Position numbers and translations under genes: made by a program | Shown: positions 25,637 through 33,220 of the stretch, piece by piece | Numbering within the stretch: the first letter of the stretch is position 1 | Layout of the letters: every line of letters starts with the position of its first letter | NCBI RefSeq assembly: GCF_000799715.1 | Contig: NZ_JUHG01000013.1 | Location: 1,147,262 to 1,211,261 of the forward strand | DNA length: 64,000 nucleotides | DNA from: Martinezella rhizogenes | GTDB lineage: Bacteria > Pseudomonadota > Alphaproteobacteria > Rhizobiales > Rhizobiaceae | Reading direction: 5' to 3' | The notes under the pieces: model-generated | Seen by the model: the letters and a program-made list of their open reading frames with translations, nothing else | Database searches by the model: none | Told to the model about the DNA's origin: nothing

Positions 25637-26830
25637 ATGAAAACCGACAATCCGCAGAAGCTGCGCGCCGACCGGGTCTGGCTGACCGAGGATGCCTGCG
25701 ACCTCGACGATTTCCGAGGTCTGGCGGAAAAGACCACGACCCTTGCCGACTATCCGACCGCCGATCGCGTCGAGAAAAACGTCCTGATCTATGACGGCGC
25801 CAAGGTTCTGGCCGCCATTGCCAGCCCGGAAGGACGCCGTGCCGTACTCGCCGAGATCTGCGAAGCCTTCGGCGAAGGCCCCGGTGTCGTGGTCTTCAAG
25901 CGCGCCTATGAGGATACATCCGTCATCGACCGAGCCAGCGTGATCTTCGACGACATCATCAAGGAGCAGCACCGCACGGCGACCGGCGGCGGCGACCATT
26001 TCGCCAAGCCGGGTGCCAACGATCGCATCTGGAATTCGCTGGAAAAACATTGCCTCGCCGATCCAGCCAATTTCGCAGAATATTACGGCAATGCCATTGT
26101 CGCGATTGCCAGCGAAGCCTGGCTCGGACCGAGCTACCAGATGACCGCGCAGGTCAATCGCGTCAATCCCGGCGGCGCGGCACAATCCGCTCATCGCGAC
26201 TACCATCTCGGCTTCCAGACATCGAAAGTGATCGAGCAGTTTCCGGCCCATGTGCACAGGCTCTCGCCGGTCCTGACGCTGCAAGGCGCGGTTGCCCATT
26301 GCGACATGCCGCTCGAAAGCGGGCCGACGCTGTTCCTGCCGCACAGCCAGACCTATGTGCCTGGATATCTCGCGCTGAAGCGCCAGGAATTCCGCGACTA
26401 TTTCGATCGCAACCACATTCAGTTGCCACTGAAAAAGGGCGATGTCGTCTTCTTCAACCCTGCCCTCTTCCATGCCGCCGGCACCAATAGCTCGGCGGAT
26501 ATCAGGCGCGTGGCGAACTTGCTGCAGGTTTCCTCCGCCTTCGGCCGCGCCATGGAAACGGTCAATCGCGAACGCATGAGCGCCCGCCTGTTCCCGGCTC
26601 TGAAAGCCCTGAAATCGGCGGGCAAGCTCTCCGAGGCGGAAATGTCGAATGCCATCGCGTCGTGCGCCGAGGGCTATTCCTTCCCCACCAACCTCGACCG
26701 CGACCCACCCGTCGGCGGCCTTGCCCCGAAGACGCAAGCGCAATTGCTGCATGAGGCGCTACAAGAAGGCTGGAGCGACGAGGCTTTCACCAAGGCGCTT
26801 GCCGAACAGGCGGAGAAGAAGTTGACCTGA
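25637..26830 (+). CDS. Phytanoyl-CoA dioxygenase-family oxygenase
   Basis: This 397-residue protein is an Fe(II)/2-oxoglutarate-dependent oxygenase of the PhyH type. The iron triad is visible as His-186 and Asp-188 in SAHRDYH and His-279 in NPALFHAAGTN; the downstream RRVANLLQ supplies the Arg that would bind 2-oxoglutarate. It probably hydroxylates a small molecule in the cytoplasm. GGAGG lies eight bases before the ATG at 25637; an in-frame start at 25622 is too close to that site. It is followed by an SDR dehydrogenase gene 99 bp downstream, so a hydroxylation and then oxidation sequence is plausible. Substrate unknown; the LacI regulator suggests a sugar-like compound. Confidence 0.85.
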   Translation: MKTDNPQKLRADRVWLTEDACDLDDFRGLAEKTTTLADYPTADRVEKNVLIYDGAKVLAAIASPEGRRAVLAEICEAFGEGPGVVVFKRAYEDTSVIDRASVIFDDIIKEQHRTATGGGDHFAKPGANDRIWNSLEKHCLADPANFAEYYGNAIVAIASEAWLGPSYQMTAQVNRVNPGGAAQSAHRDYHLGFQTSKVIEQFPAHVHRLSPVLTLQGAVAHCDMPLESGPTLFLPHSQTYVPGYLALKRQEFRDYFDRNHIQLPLKKGDVVFFNPALFHAAGTNSSADIRRVANLLQVSSAFGRAMETVNRERMSARLFPALKALKSAGKLSEAEMSNAIASCAEGYSFPTNLDRDPPVGGLAPKTQAQLLHEALQEGWSDEAFTKALAEQAEKKLT

Positions 26831-26929
26831 GACGACAAGCAGCTTCCTGTCATCATCACCAAACCGAAGCCTCTCGCATCGCGAGGGGCTTTGTCTGCAT
26901 CACACCGAACCATTTCCGGGAGGAATAAC

Positions 26930-27751
26930 ATGAGCACAGACCATAGCCGTCTCGACGGCAAGATCGCGATCGTTACCGGCGGCACGCAGGGGCTTGGCGC
27001 CACCATTGCCCGCCTCTTTGCCGATCGCGGCGCCAAGGGCATCGTCATCTGTGGCCGCAACGAAGCGAAGGGCAAAGCCACGGCGGAGGAAATCTCTGGG
27101 GTAACAGGCGTTGAGGTCGTCTACGTCAAGGCCGATCTCGGTGATGTCGAGGATGCGCGCAACGTCATCCATGTCTGCGACCAGACCTTCGGCCGCGTTG
27201 ATGCGCTGGTCAATGCTGCCGCCATCACCGATCGCGGCACGATCCTTGACACCAGCCCCGAGCTTTTCGACACCATGTTCGCCGTCAATGTTCGGGCGCC
27301 GTTCTTCCTGATGCAGGAGGCCGTCAAGGTCATGCGGCGCGAGAAGATCGAAGGCACGATCGTTAATATCGGCTCGATGTCGGCCAAGGCCGGCCAACCC
27401 TTCATCGCCGCCTATTGTGCCTCCAAGGGCGCGCTGGAAACCTTGACGAAGAACACGGCCTACGCGCTCTTGCGTAACCGTATCCGCGTCAACGGCCTCA
27501 ACATCGGCTGGATGGCGTCTGAAGGCGAGGACCGAATTCAGAGGGAATATCACGATGCGCCCGCCGACTGGCTGGAAAAGGCCGCCGCAAGCCAGCCCTT
27601 CGGACGGCTGGTCGATCCGCAGGAAGTGGCACGCGCCTGTGCCTATCTGTCGTCAGGCGAATCCGGCCTGATGACCGGCTCGGTCATCTGCTTCGACCAG
27701 TCGATCTGGGGCGCTTACGACGGCTCGCCGCACCCGGTCGCTGCCCTCTGA
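26930..27751 (+). CDS. Short-chain dehydrogenase/reductase
   Basis: A 273-residue classical SDR. The cofactor motif is TGGTQGLGATIA (residues about 17-28), NAAAI is the fold-stabilising motif, and the catalytic triad is Ser in NIGSMSAKAG and Tyr/Lys in AAYCASKGA. It interconverts an alcohol and a ketone with NAD(P)H. The Gly-Arg-Asn after the second strand (CGRNEAKGK) points to NADP(H). GGGAGG stands seven bases ahead of the ATG at 26930. It follows the PhyH-type oxygenase and probably acts on its product. A perfect hairpin follows the stop codon. Confidence 0.88.
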   Translation: MSTDHSRLDGKIAIVTGGTQGLGATIARLFADRGAKGIVICGRNEAKGKATAEEISGVTGVEVVYVKADLGDVEDARNVIHVCDQTFGRVDALVNAAAITDRGTILDTSPELFDTMFAVNVRAPFFLMQEAVKVMRREKIEGTIVNIGSMSAKAGQPFIAAYCASKGALETLTKNTAYALLRNRIRVNGLNIGWMASEGEDRIQREYHDAPADWLEKAAASQPFGRLVDPQEVARACAYLSSGESGLMTGSVICFDQSIWGAYDGSPHPVAAL

Positions 27752-27768
27752 GAAAACGAGAAAGCATG

Positions 27769-27801
27769 GTGCTGGCGTTGTGCATTCATCAACGCCAGCA
27801 C
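27769..27801. terminator. 12-bp perfect hairpin between convergent genes
   Basis: GTGCTGGCGTTG (27769-27780) is the exact complement of CAACGCCAGCAC (27790-27801) around a 9-nt loop. It lies between the SDR gene and the convergent end of the siderophore-locus decarboxylase gene, and is a likely two-way terminator. Confidence 0.7.
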
Positions 27802-27825
27802 GTCTATTACAGGCTTGCAGCAGAC

Positions 27826-29070
27826 CTAAATATTTTCAAGCTCGAGCAATTCGTCCAGCGTCTGACGCTTACGGATCAACCTGTGCCCGCCATTATCCAG
27901 AAGCACTTCGGGAGCATAGAGCCGGCTATTGTAGTTCGAGGACATCGTCGCCCCATAGGCGCCGGTGCCATGGAACACCAGAAAATCGCCGACATGCGTT
28001 TCGGGCAGGTCCCTTTTCTCCACCGTTCCGAATTCCGTCTGCGTGAACACATCGCCTGATTCACACAAGGGGCCGGCAACGACGGTTGGCAGGGCGACGG
28101 CCGAGCGAGCGTGGGGCGTGGGGCCGGGGATGACGGATATATGGTGATAGCTGCCATACATCGCCGGTCTGGCGAGGTCGCTGAAACCGGCGTCAACCAG
28201 CGTAAAGCGGTTCTGGCCCATGGTCTTGACCGCCCTCACCTCTGCCAGCAGCACGCCGGAATCCGCCGTCAGGAAACGTCCCGGCTCGATTTCCAGGCGG
28301 ATAGGATGCTTGAAGTGCGCTTCGACCTGCCTCCGCGCCTCATCCCAAAGCGAGAAATAATGCGTGGGATCGATCTCCTCCTCGCCTTCCTTGTAAGGAA
28401 CGGAAAGGCCGCCGCCAGCGGAGATCGCCTCGATGTCCGTGCCGAGATCGCGGCAGAAGTCGACCATCGCCCCGCAGACACGCTGCAGATGACCATAGTC
28501 GACGCCGGAGCCGATATGCATGTGCAGTCCGACAAGCGTCAGGGAATGGGCGCGCGCGACAGCGACCGCCTCGTGCAACTGCTCGAACCAGATGCCGTGC
28601 TTGCTGTTTTCGCCGCCGGTATTGGTCTTGTTGCTGTGGCCGTGTCCGAAACCGGGGTTGACGCGAAGCCAGACCCTGTGGCCCGGAGAACGCTCGCCGA
28701 GCTGATGCAGCATGTCGATCGAACCGATATTGACTTCGATCTTGTCGGCAACGACCCGGTCAAGGATCGCGCGATCGAAGACATCGGCGGTGAAGACGAT
28801 CTCCGCCGCATCGGATGTGCTGCCGACCGCATAGCCCGCACGCACGGCACGCTCGATCTCGCCCAGCGAAACGGAATCGACGAAAACACCTGCCTTGCGC
28901 ATTTCCCGCAGGATATGGATGTTCGAACAGGCCTTTTGCGCAAAACGGATCACGTCAAAGGCCGATAATTGCTTGATCCGGCGGCGGATGGCTTCAGCGT
29001 CATAGACCCAGAGTGGCGTCCCATATTCGGCGGCGAGCGTGGTCAGGGTGTCGTTGGAAGGGATGGTCAT
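27826..29070 (-). CDS. PLP-dependent group IV decarboxylase-like enzyme (LysA family) in siderophore operon
   Basis: The 414-residue protein belongs to the alanine racemase-fold decarboxylases (diaminopimelate, ornithine and lysine decarboxylases). The PLP lysine is in FAQKACSN (about residue 44), a Gly-rich phosphate loop is SAGGGLSVPY, the E-P-G-R motif is in RLEIEPGRFL, and the catalytic Cys region is GPLCESGDVF. It is the last gene of the - strand run that starts with the acyltransferase gene. Its presence beside ornithine hydroxylase and NRPS genes suggests a role in handling a diamino acid. The same fold also supports racemisation, so it could supply D-configured ornithine units, but no sequence feature proves that. 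A true second diaminopimelate decarboxylase remains possible. A hairpin lies just upstream. Confidence 0.8.
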   Translation of the reverse strand: MTIPSNDTLTTLAAEYGTPLWVYDAEAIRRRIKQLSAFDVIRFAQKACSNIHILREMRKAGVFVDSVSLGEIERAVRAGYAVGSTSDAAEIVFTADVFDRAILDRVVADKIEVNIGSIDMLHQLGERSPGHRVWLRVNPGFGHGHSNKTNTGGENSKHGIWFEQLHEAVAVARAHSLTLVGLHMHIGSGVDYGHLQRVCGAMVDFCRDLGTDIEAISAGGGLSVPYKEGEEEIDPTHYFSLWDEARRQVEAHFKHPIRLEIEPGRFLTADSGVLLAEVRAVKTMGQNRFTLVDAGFSDLARPAMYGSYHHISVIPGPTPHARSAVALPTVVAGPLCESGDVFTQTEFGTVEKRDLPETHVGDFLVFHGTGAYGATMSSNYNSRLYAPEVLLDNGGHRLIRKRQTLDELLELENI

Positions 29071-29121
29071 TTTCTCTCGGTCGGTTGGGGCTGAGGCTTG
29101 GCAATGGGCCGTGACAATAAT

Positions 29122-29152
29122 GCGGGCGGAATGCCGTTGTCACTCCGCCCGC
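29122..29152. terminator. Hairpin between the two PLP-enzyme genes
   Basis: GCGGGCGGA (29122-29130) pairs with TCCGCCCGC (29144-29152). The gap between the two genes is 117 bp, larger than elsewhere in this operon. It may attenuate transcription into the last gene or mark an RNA processing site; no T-run follows on the - strand. Confidence 0.45.
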
Positions 29153-29187
29153 TTCGTAATGCAAATCAGAATTTGAGGCGCCGTCGC

Positions 29188-30369
29188 CTATTTTGCCGCA
29201 GCAGCGAAGGCCTGCTCCAGATCGGCGATGATGCTCTTCGCATCATGAAGACCGACGTTGAGACGGATCGTCCGGTCGCTGACGCCGAAGCGCGCGAAGA
29301 CATTTGTCTCGGGCGAAATGCTCAGGGCCGCCTTTGCCGGAACGACGAGGCTTTCCGGTCCTCCCCAGCTGACGCCGATCCGCACGAGCCGCAGGGCATC
29401 GACGAAGGAAGCGACATCGATATGATCCGCAACCTCGAAGGAGAAGAGGCCGCCAAATCCGCTGAAGGTGCTCTTGCCCGGGTGCTCGGCAAAGGCCGGG
29501 TGCATGACATTTGCCACAGCGTCAGCCGACTTCAGCCACGAGGCGACCTCGAGGCCTGCCTCGTGGTGATGGCGCATGCGGAACGGCAGGGTTTCGAGAT
29601 TGCGCAGAACCAGCCATGCCTCGAACGGTGCAAGCTTGGCACCCGTATAGGGATAGATCTCGCTGTTGATCCTATTGATATGCGCGCGCGATCCGGCAAC
29701 GAGGCCCGCAACCGTATCGCTTTGGCCGCCCAGATATTTTGAGGCTGCATGGATCACCAGATCGATGCCGACGGCGAGCGGGTTCTGGTAAAGCGGCGTT
29801 GCCCAGGAATTGTCGACCATGGTCACCACGCCATGCCGACGGGCCGCCTCGGCGATTGCTGTGAGGTCCTGCAATTCGAAGACCATCGAGGTCGGGTTCT
29901 CAAGATAGACAACCTTGGCGCCGGGGATAGCGGCAATCATCTTCTCCGTATCGGTCCCGTCGATATAGTCGACGATGACGCCGAAGCGCCTCAGCACCTT
30001 CTCGAAGAAGCGGAAGGCATCGCTATAGACATGCCGGACGGTGACGATCCGGTCGCCCGGCCCGACGAAGGCAAGAACCGCCGCGGCAATGGCGCCCATG
30101 CCACTGGAAAAGGCGCGTGCCTCCTCGGCGCCTTCCATCTCGGCGATCCGGCGTTCCAACAGTTGCACCGTCGGATTGTCGCCACGCGAATAGATCGGCT
30201 TTTTCGACCGGCCGGCAAAGACGTCTTCAAGGTCGCTATAGCTGTCGAACAGGAAGAGCGACGTCTGATAGATCGGCGGCACGGCCGCATTGAAGGGATC
30301 GTCCTGGACAGGCATCAGCGTGTTGGACGATACTCTGTGATAGGCATCGAACCTTGGGGTCTCGTTCAT
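29188..30369 (-). CDS. Cys/Met-metabolism PLP enzyme (cystathionine beta-lyase-like)
   Basis: A 393-residue fold-type I PLP enzyme of the trans-sulfuration family. Family landmarks are YSRGDNPTVQLLERRIAEMEG, the cofactor loop SSGMGAIAAAV, VDNSWATPLYQNPLA, and HAASKYLGGQSDTVAG with the PLP-binding Lys. This matches cystathionine beta-lyase (MetC) better than gamma-synthase. It is translated from the ATG at 30369 with GAGG five bases upstream, 14 bp after the MATE exporter gene, so it is clearly within the siderophore operon. Such an enzyme is not part of known trihydroxamate pathways. It may be an accessory PLP enzyme (elimination, racemisation or an unknown side-chain step); this is open. Confidence 0.82.
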   Translation of the reverse strand: MNETPRFDAYHRVSSNTLMPVQDDPFNAAVPPIYQTSLFLFDSYSDLEDVFAGRSKKPIYSRGDNPTVQLLERRIAEMEGAEEARAFSSGMGAIAAAVLAFVGPGDRIVTVRHVYSDAFRFFEKVLRRFGVIVDYIDGTDTEKMIAAIPGAKVVYLENPTSMVFELQDLTAIAEAARRHGVVTMVDNSWATPLYQNPLAVGIDLVIHAASKYLGGQSDTVAGLVAGSRAHINRINSEIYPYTGAKLAPFEAWLVLRNLETLPFRMRHHHEAGLEVASWLKSADAVANVMHPAFAEHPGKSTFSGFGGLFSFEVADHIDVASFVDALRLVRIGVSWGGPESLVVPAKAALSISPETNVFARFGVSDRTIRLNVGLHDAKSIIADLEQAFAAAAK

Positions 30370-30383
30370 GGCGTCCTCATTTT

Positions 30384-31751
30384 TCAGGGATGGAGTGTCG
30401 ATTGGCCAACCAGATGGCCGGTGCTTGTCGGTAGGATGGCCAGCCATTCGCGCCGGGCGATGACGATGCCAAGCATGGCCGCCAGGATCGCAGCGCCCGC
30501 CGGCGCAAGGGCGACGCCGGCAAAGCCGATCCAGAGCGGCAGCAAAAGCAGAAGCGGAATGAGCAGATAGCCTTGCGGCGCAAGTCCGACCACGGCGGAA
30601 AGACCGGCCCGGCCGCGCGACTGGAGCATCACCAGCAGAACCGACTGAAATGCCGCCAGGGGGAAGACCGGAAAGAGTGCGCGCAGATAGGACGCCGCCT
30701 CGGCTGCAACCTCGGGGCTATCGGTAAACAGGCGCACAATCGGTTCGGCCCCCAGAAACAGCAGGGCGGAATAGAGCGATGCCACGGGGATGGTCACCGC
30801 CAGCATGACGCGGATGATCGCTCTCACGCGCAGGGGATCGCCCGCCCCGACGGCATGGCTGACAACGCTTTGGGCACCGAGGCAGAAGCCGAAGACGGGA
30901 AGCTGGCCAAGCGTCATCAGGCGAATGGCAATCGCGGTCGCGGCCACCCCGGCATCACCGCCATAAACGGCGGCTTCACGCAGGAGAATGAGGAAACCCA
31001 CGCCCGTCACGACGCTGGTCGCCGCGGCGGGAACACCGATCCTTCCGATCGGCCGCAACAATTGCCAGCGAACCAGCCGCATCGTCACCCTGACCTTACC
31101 CCATCGGTGCAGGAAGTAGACGGCATAGCAAAGAAGCGCCGCCACCGACGATAGGATCGTCGCAAACGCGGCCCCCGCTTCGCGAAACTCGAACAGGAAG
31201 ATCAAGACCGGATCGAGAATGGCATTGAGCGCGAAACTGGCAATCAGCACGATCATCGAGAAACGCGAATTTCCTTCGGCAATCGCGATGAAATCGCAGA
31301 CGGCCTGCAGCAGCCCGAGCGTCACGCCAAAGGCCAGCAATCGCCCGTAATTGAGGCCCGGCGCCAGAAGCTCGTTGCTGGCACCGAGCGCGCCGACAAA
31401 GCTCGGCAATCCAAGATAGATGAGGACGGACAGGATGATGCCGATCGGGATCGTCGCGGCCAACGCCGTTACCGCCACCGACGAGGCGGCGGGCACATCG
31501 CCCTCGCCGAGATGCCGCGCCAGAAGCGTGGCAAGCCCGATGCCAAGGCCCTGGCCCGTCGCCGCGACCAGCAGGAACAGCGGCATAACGAGGCTGATGC
31601 CGGCAAGCACCTCCGGGCCAAGGGTGCCGAGGAAAATCGCGTTGATCGCATGATGGCCGGCGCTTGCCGCCAATCCAGCCACGGCCGGCAGGGCGATCGT
31701 CAGAACGAGCCGCATGACGCGCGGATCGTTCATATCGGCAACAGCCTTCAT
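30384..31751 (-). CDS. MATE-family efflux transporter, candidate siderophore exporter
   Basis: A 455-residue membrane protein with 12 predicted spans in two homologous halves, of the MATE (multidrug and toxic compound extrusion) family, driven by H+ or Na+. The N-terminal half contains PAVAGLAASAGHHAINAIFLG and the C-terminal half FGFCLGAQSVVSHAVGAGD, matching the repeated G-x-x-x-x-x-x-x-G-A-G/K-D pattern. Its ATG at 31751 overlaps the acyltransferase stop codon (TGATG), showing translational coupling to siderophore biosynthesis. Export of the finished siderophore is therefore the most likely role. The usual alternative, MFS exporters, is absent from the locus. Confidence 0.87.
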   Translation of the reverse strand: MKAVADMNDPRVMRLVLTIALPAVAGLAASAGHHAINAIFLGTLGPEVLAGISLVMPLFLLVAATGQGLGIGLATLLARHLGEGDVPAASSVAVTALAATIPIGIILSVLIYLGLPSFVGALGASNELLAPGLNYGRLLAFGVTLGLLQAVCDFIAIAEGNSRFSMIVLIASFALNAILDPVLIFLFEFREAGAAFATILSSVAALLCYAVYFLHRWGKVRVTMRLVRWQLLRPIGRIGVPAAATSVVTGVGFLILLREAAVYGGDAGVAATAIAIRLMTLGQLPVFGFCLGAQSVVSHAVGAGDPLRVRAIIRVMLAVTIPVASLYSALLFLGAEPIVRLFTDSPEVAAEAASYLRALFPVFPLAAFQSVLLVMLQSRGRAGLSAVVGLAPQGYLLIPLLLLLPLWIGFAGVALAPAGAAILAAMLGIVIARREWLAILPTSTGHLVGQSTLHP

Positions 31752-32899
31752 CACGCGGCGTCCCGAGGCAGCGAGCCGAGGGCCGGCAATCCGTCTTCGC
31801 CGGCGAGACCGGAGAGATCGGGCGACAGCAGCCGGTCCATGAAGAACCGCTCGCGCAGGAGCATCACCAGCAAGGCCTTCTTGTGGGCAAACTGGATATG
31901 CTTGATCTTCGAGAAGCCCGACCGGTCGAGATTGCGGATCTGCTGGCGGTGATGATGCACCGGTTCTCCGACGATCCGCCGCGTGCGCGGATCGGCCAGG
32001 AACATGTAGTGCATCAGCGAAGGCAGCCAGGCGCTGACGAAGGCCTTTCCACGGAAGGCGTCCTCGCCGATGGCGACGTGCCAGCCGCGATCATGTCCTT
32101 CGGCCTCATAATGCGGGCCGATGCGGTCTTCCTTGGCCCAGTAAAGTTCGAAGTAGCCGAAAGGCACGCCGCCGAATGTTCCGATCAGCGGCAGGGTGCG
32201 CGGATCGGCGAGCCGGCCTGCGATGAAATCGCGGTGATAGGAAAGCTCGCCATTGTCCTCCCAGATGGCGGCGACGCGGGGGTCGTTCATCCAGCGATGG
32301 AAATGCGGGAGATCCGCATCGACATCGGCGACATGAAGGCCGAGCGGCATGTTCAGCCAGGGAATGAACCGGTTGTAGACGGAACCGACAGGCTTCGGTG
32401 GCCGCAGCGGGTGGAGGACGCCATTGGTCAGGACTGGCGTTTCCGGATAGGCGAAAGGCGTGCTTCCGAGCCAGGGCTTTGCCTGCTGGAAAAACGCTTC
32501 CGGACGGGCAGCAAGACGATCGTCTCGCCGCTCGACGGCACCGGATGCCAACAGACGCCCCAACAGCGCGCGATCTTCGATAGCGATATCGACGCCATCC
32601 AGTTCTGGATGGCAGGTCAGGACGGCATCGAGCACGGCGTTGACGAGATCATCGGGCGAGAGCTCTTTCGTGCCAGCCGATATCTGGTCGAAGGTCAGCA
32701 GCGGATTGGCCGAGGCCGTGAAGCGTCCCGAGGCCACCTCGACGCCATGATGCTTGGCACGGAAGCCGCCGGGCGCCGATAGCACGACGACGGGCAGGCC
32801 GAGCGCCAATGCGTGGCTTGCAAACCCCTCCGGCGGCAGGCGCAGATCGAATGATCCGGCCGGCGCGGTTTCACGCGTCGTCGCAACAAAAGCATCCAT
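31751..32899 (-). CDS. vbsA: Hydroxyornithine N5-acyltransferase (VbsA/IucB-type GNAT)
   Basis: The 382-residue protein has a C-terminal GNAT domain of the siderophore class (about residues 195-360), with HRWMNDPRVAAIWEDNGEL, FGYFELYWAKEDRIGPHY, RGWHVAIGEDAFRGKAF and TRRIVGEPVHHHRQQIRNLD, which are characteristic of aerobactin IucB, rhizobactin RhbD and vicibactin VbsA proteins. It transfers an acyl group from acyl-CoA to the N5-hydroxyamine of hydroxyornithine to make the hydroxamate. In vicibactin the acyl donor is (R)-3-hydroxybutyryl-CoA, and a reductase for making it lies at 43887. The ATG at 32899 has GGAG eight bases upstream; an earlier frame start at 32959 has none. It heads the - strand operon. 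The promoter motif it shares with the NRPS is listed separately. Confidence 0.88.
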   Translation of the reverse strand: MDAFVATTRETAPAGSFDLRLPPEGFASHALALGLPVVVLSAPGGFRAKHHGVEVASGRFTASANPLLTFDQISAGTKELSPDDLVNAVLDAVLTCHPELDGVDIAIEDRALLGRLLASGAVERRDDRLAARPEAFFQQAKPWLGSTPFAYPETPVLTNGVLHPLRPPKPVGSVYNRFIPWLNMPLGLHVADVDADLPHFHRWMNDPRVAAIWEDNGELSYHRDFIAGRLADPRTLPLIGTFGGVPFGYFELYWAKEDRIGPHYEAEGHDRGWHVAIGEDAFRGKAFVSAWLPSLMHYMFLADPRTRRIVGEPVHHHRQQIRNLDRSGFSKIKHIQFAHKKALLVMLLRERFFMDRLLSPDLSGLAGEDGLPALGSLPRDAA

Positions 32900-32967
32900 T
32901 TTCAGTCTCCAGATCCGGCCTATGCCAACAATCACCCGTAAAGCCGGGCATGGCACCAATGCCGCAG

Positions 32968-32993
32968 AGACGAATGACGGCGCGCGAAATTCA
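32968..32993 (-). promoter_or_regulatory. Candidate sigma-factor promoter of the acyltransferase operon
   Basis: Read on the - strand, TGAATTTCG (32993-32985) is followed after exactly 10 bases by TTCGTCT (32974-32968). The same two blocks with the same spacing occur in the opposite direction at 33028-33053 before the NRPS. The downstream block lies 68 nt before the acyltransferase ATG. The layout fits an ECF-type -35/-10 pair, with CGTC typical of such -10 elements. Confidence 0.65.
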
Positions 32994-33027
32994 AAATATT
33001 TCTCAAATTTATTTTTCGCGATTTTTG

Positions 33028-33053
33028 TGAATTTCGGATCATCTCGTTCGTCT
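33028..33053 (+). promoter_or_regulatory. Candidate sigma-factor promoter of the NRPS operon
   Basis: TGAATTTCG (33028-33036), a 10-base spacer, and TTCGTCT (33047-33053) match exactly the motif found on the other strand before the acyltransferase. It lies 167 nt before the NRPS start chosen here. No TGA-N9-TCA box is present in this intergenic region, which fits indirect control through a sigma factor. The region between 32900 and 33220 otherwise holds no gene. Confidence 0.65.
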
Positions 33054-33220
33054 TACAGCCGCATCGAATTCAGAAATGAAAATATCCGGATTAGAACTGT
33101 TGTAATGTAGGTATTATCCACGGATATACCTATAAATACTCGCCATGCGTGAAATTATGAACAAACATGATTTTGCGAATTCGATTGCTACTTCAAGCGC
33201 AACTCGGAGAACTGCAAGGT

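Noticed and set aside
33028..33041. TGA-N8-TCA near the NRPS promoter, as a possible iron box
   Set aside because: The spacer is 8 and not 9, and the sequence overlaps the shared TGAATTTCG motif, which explains it better.
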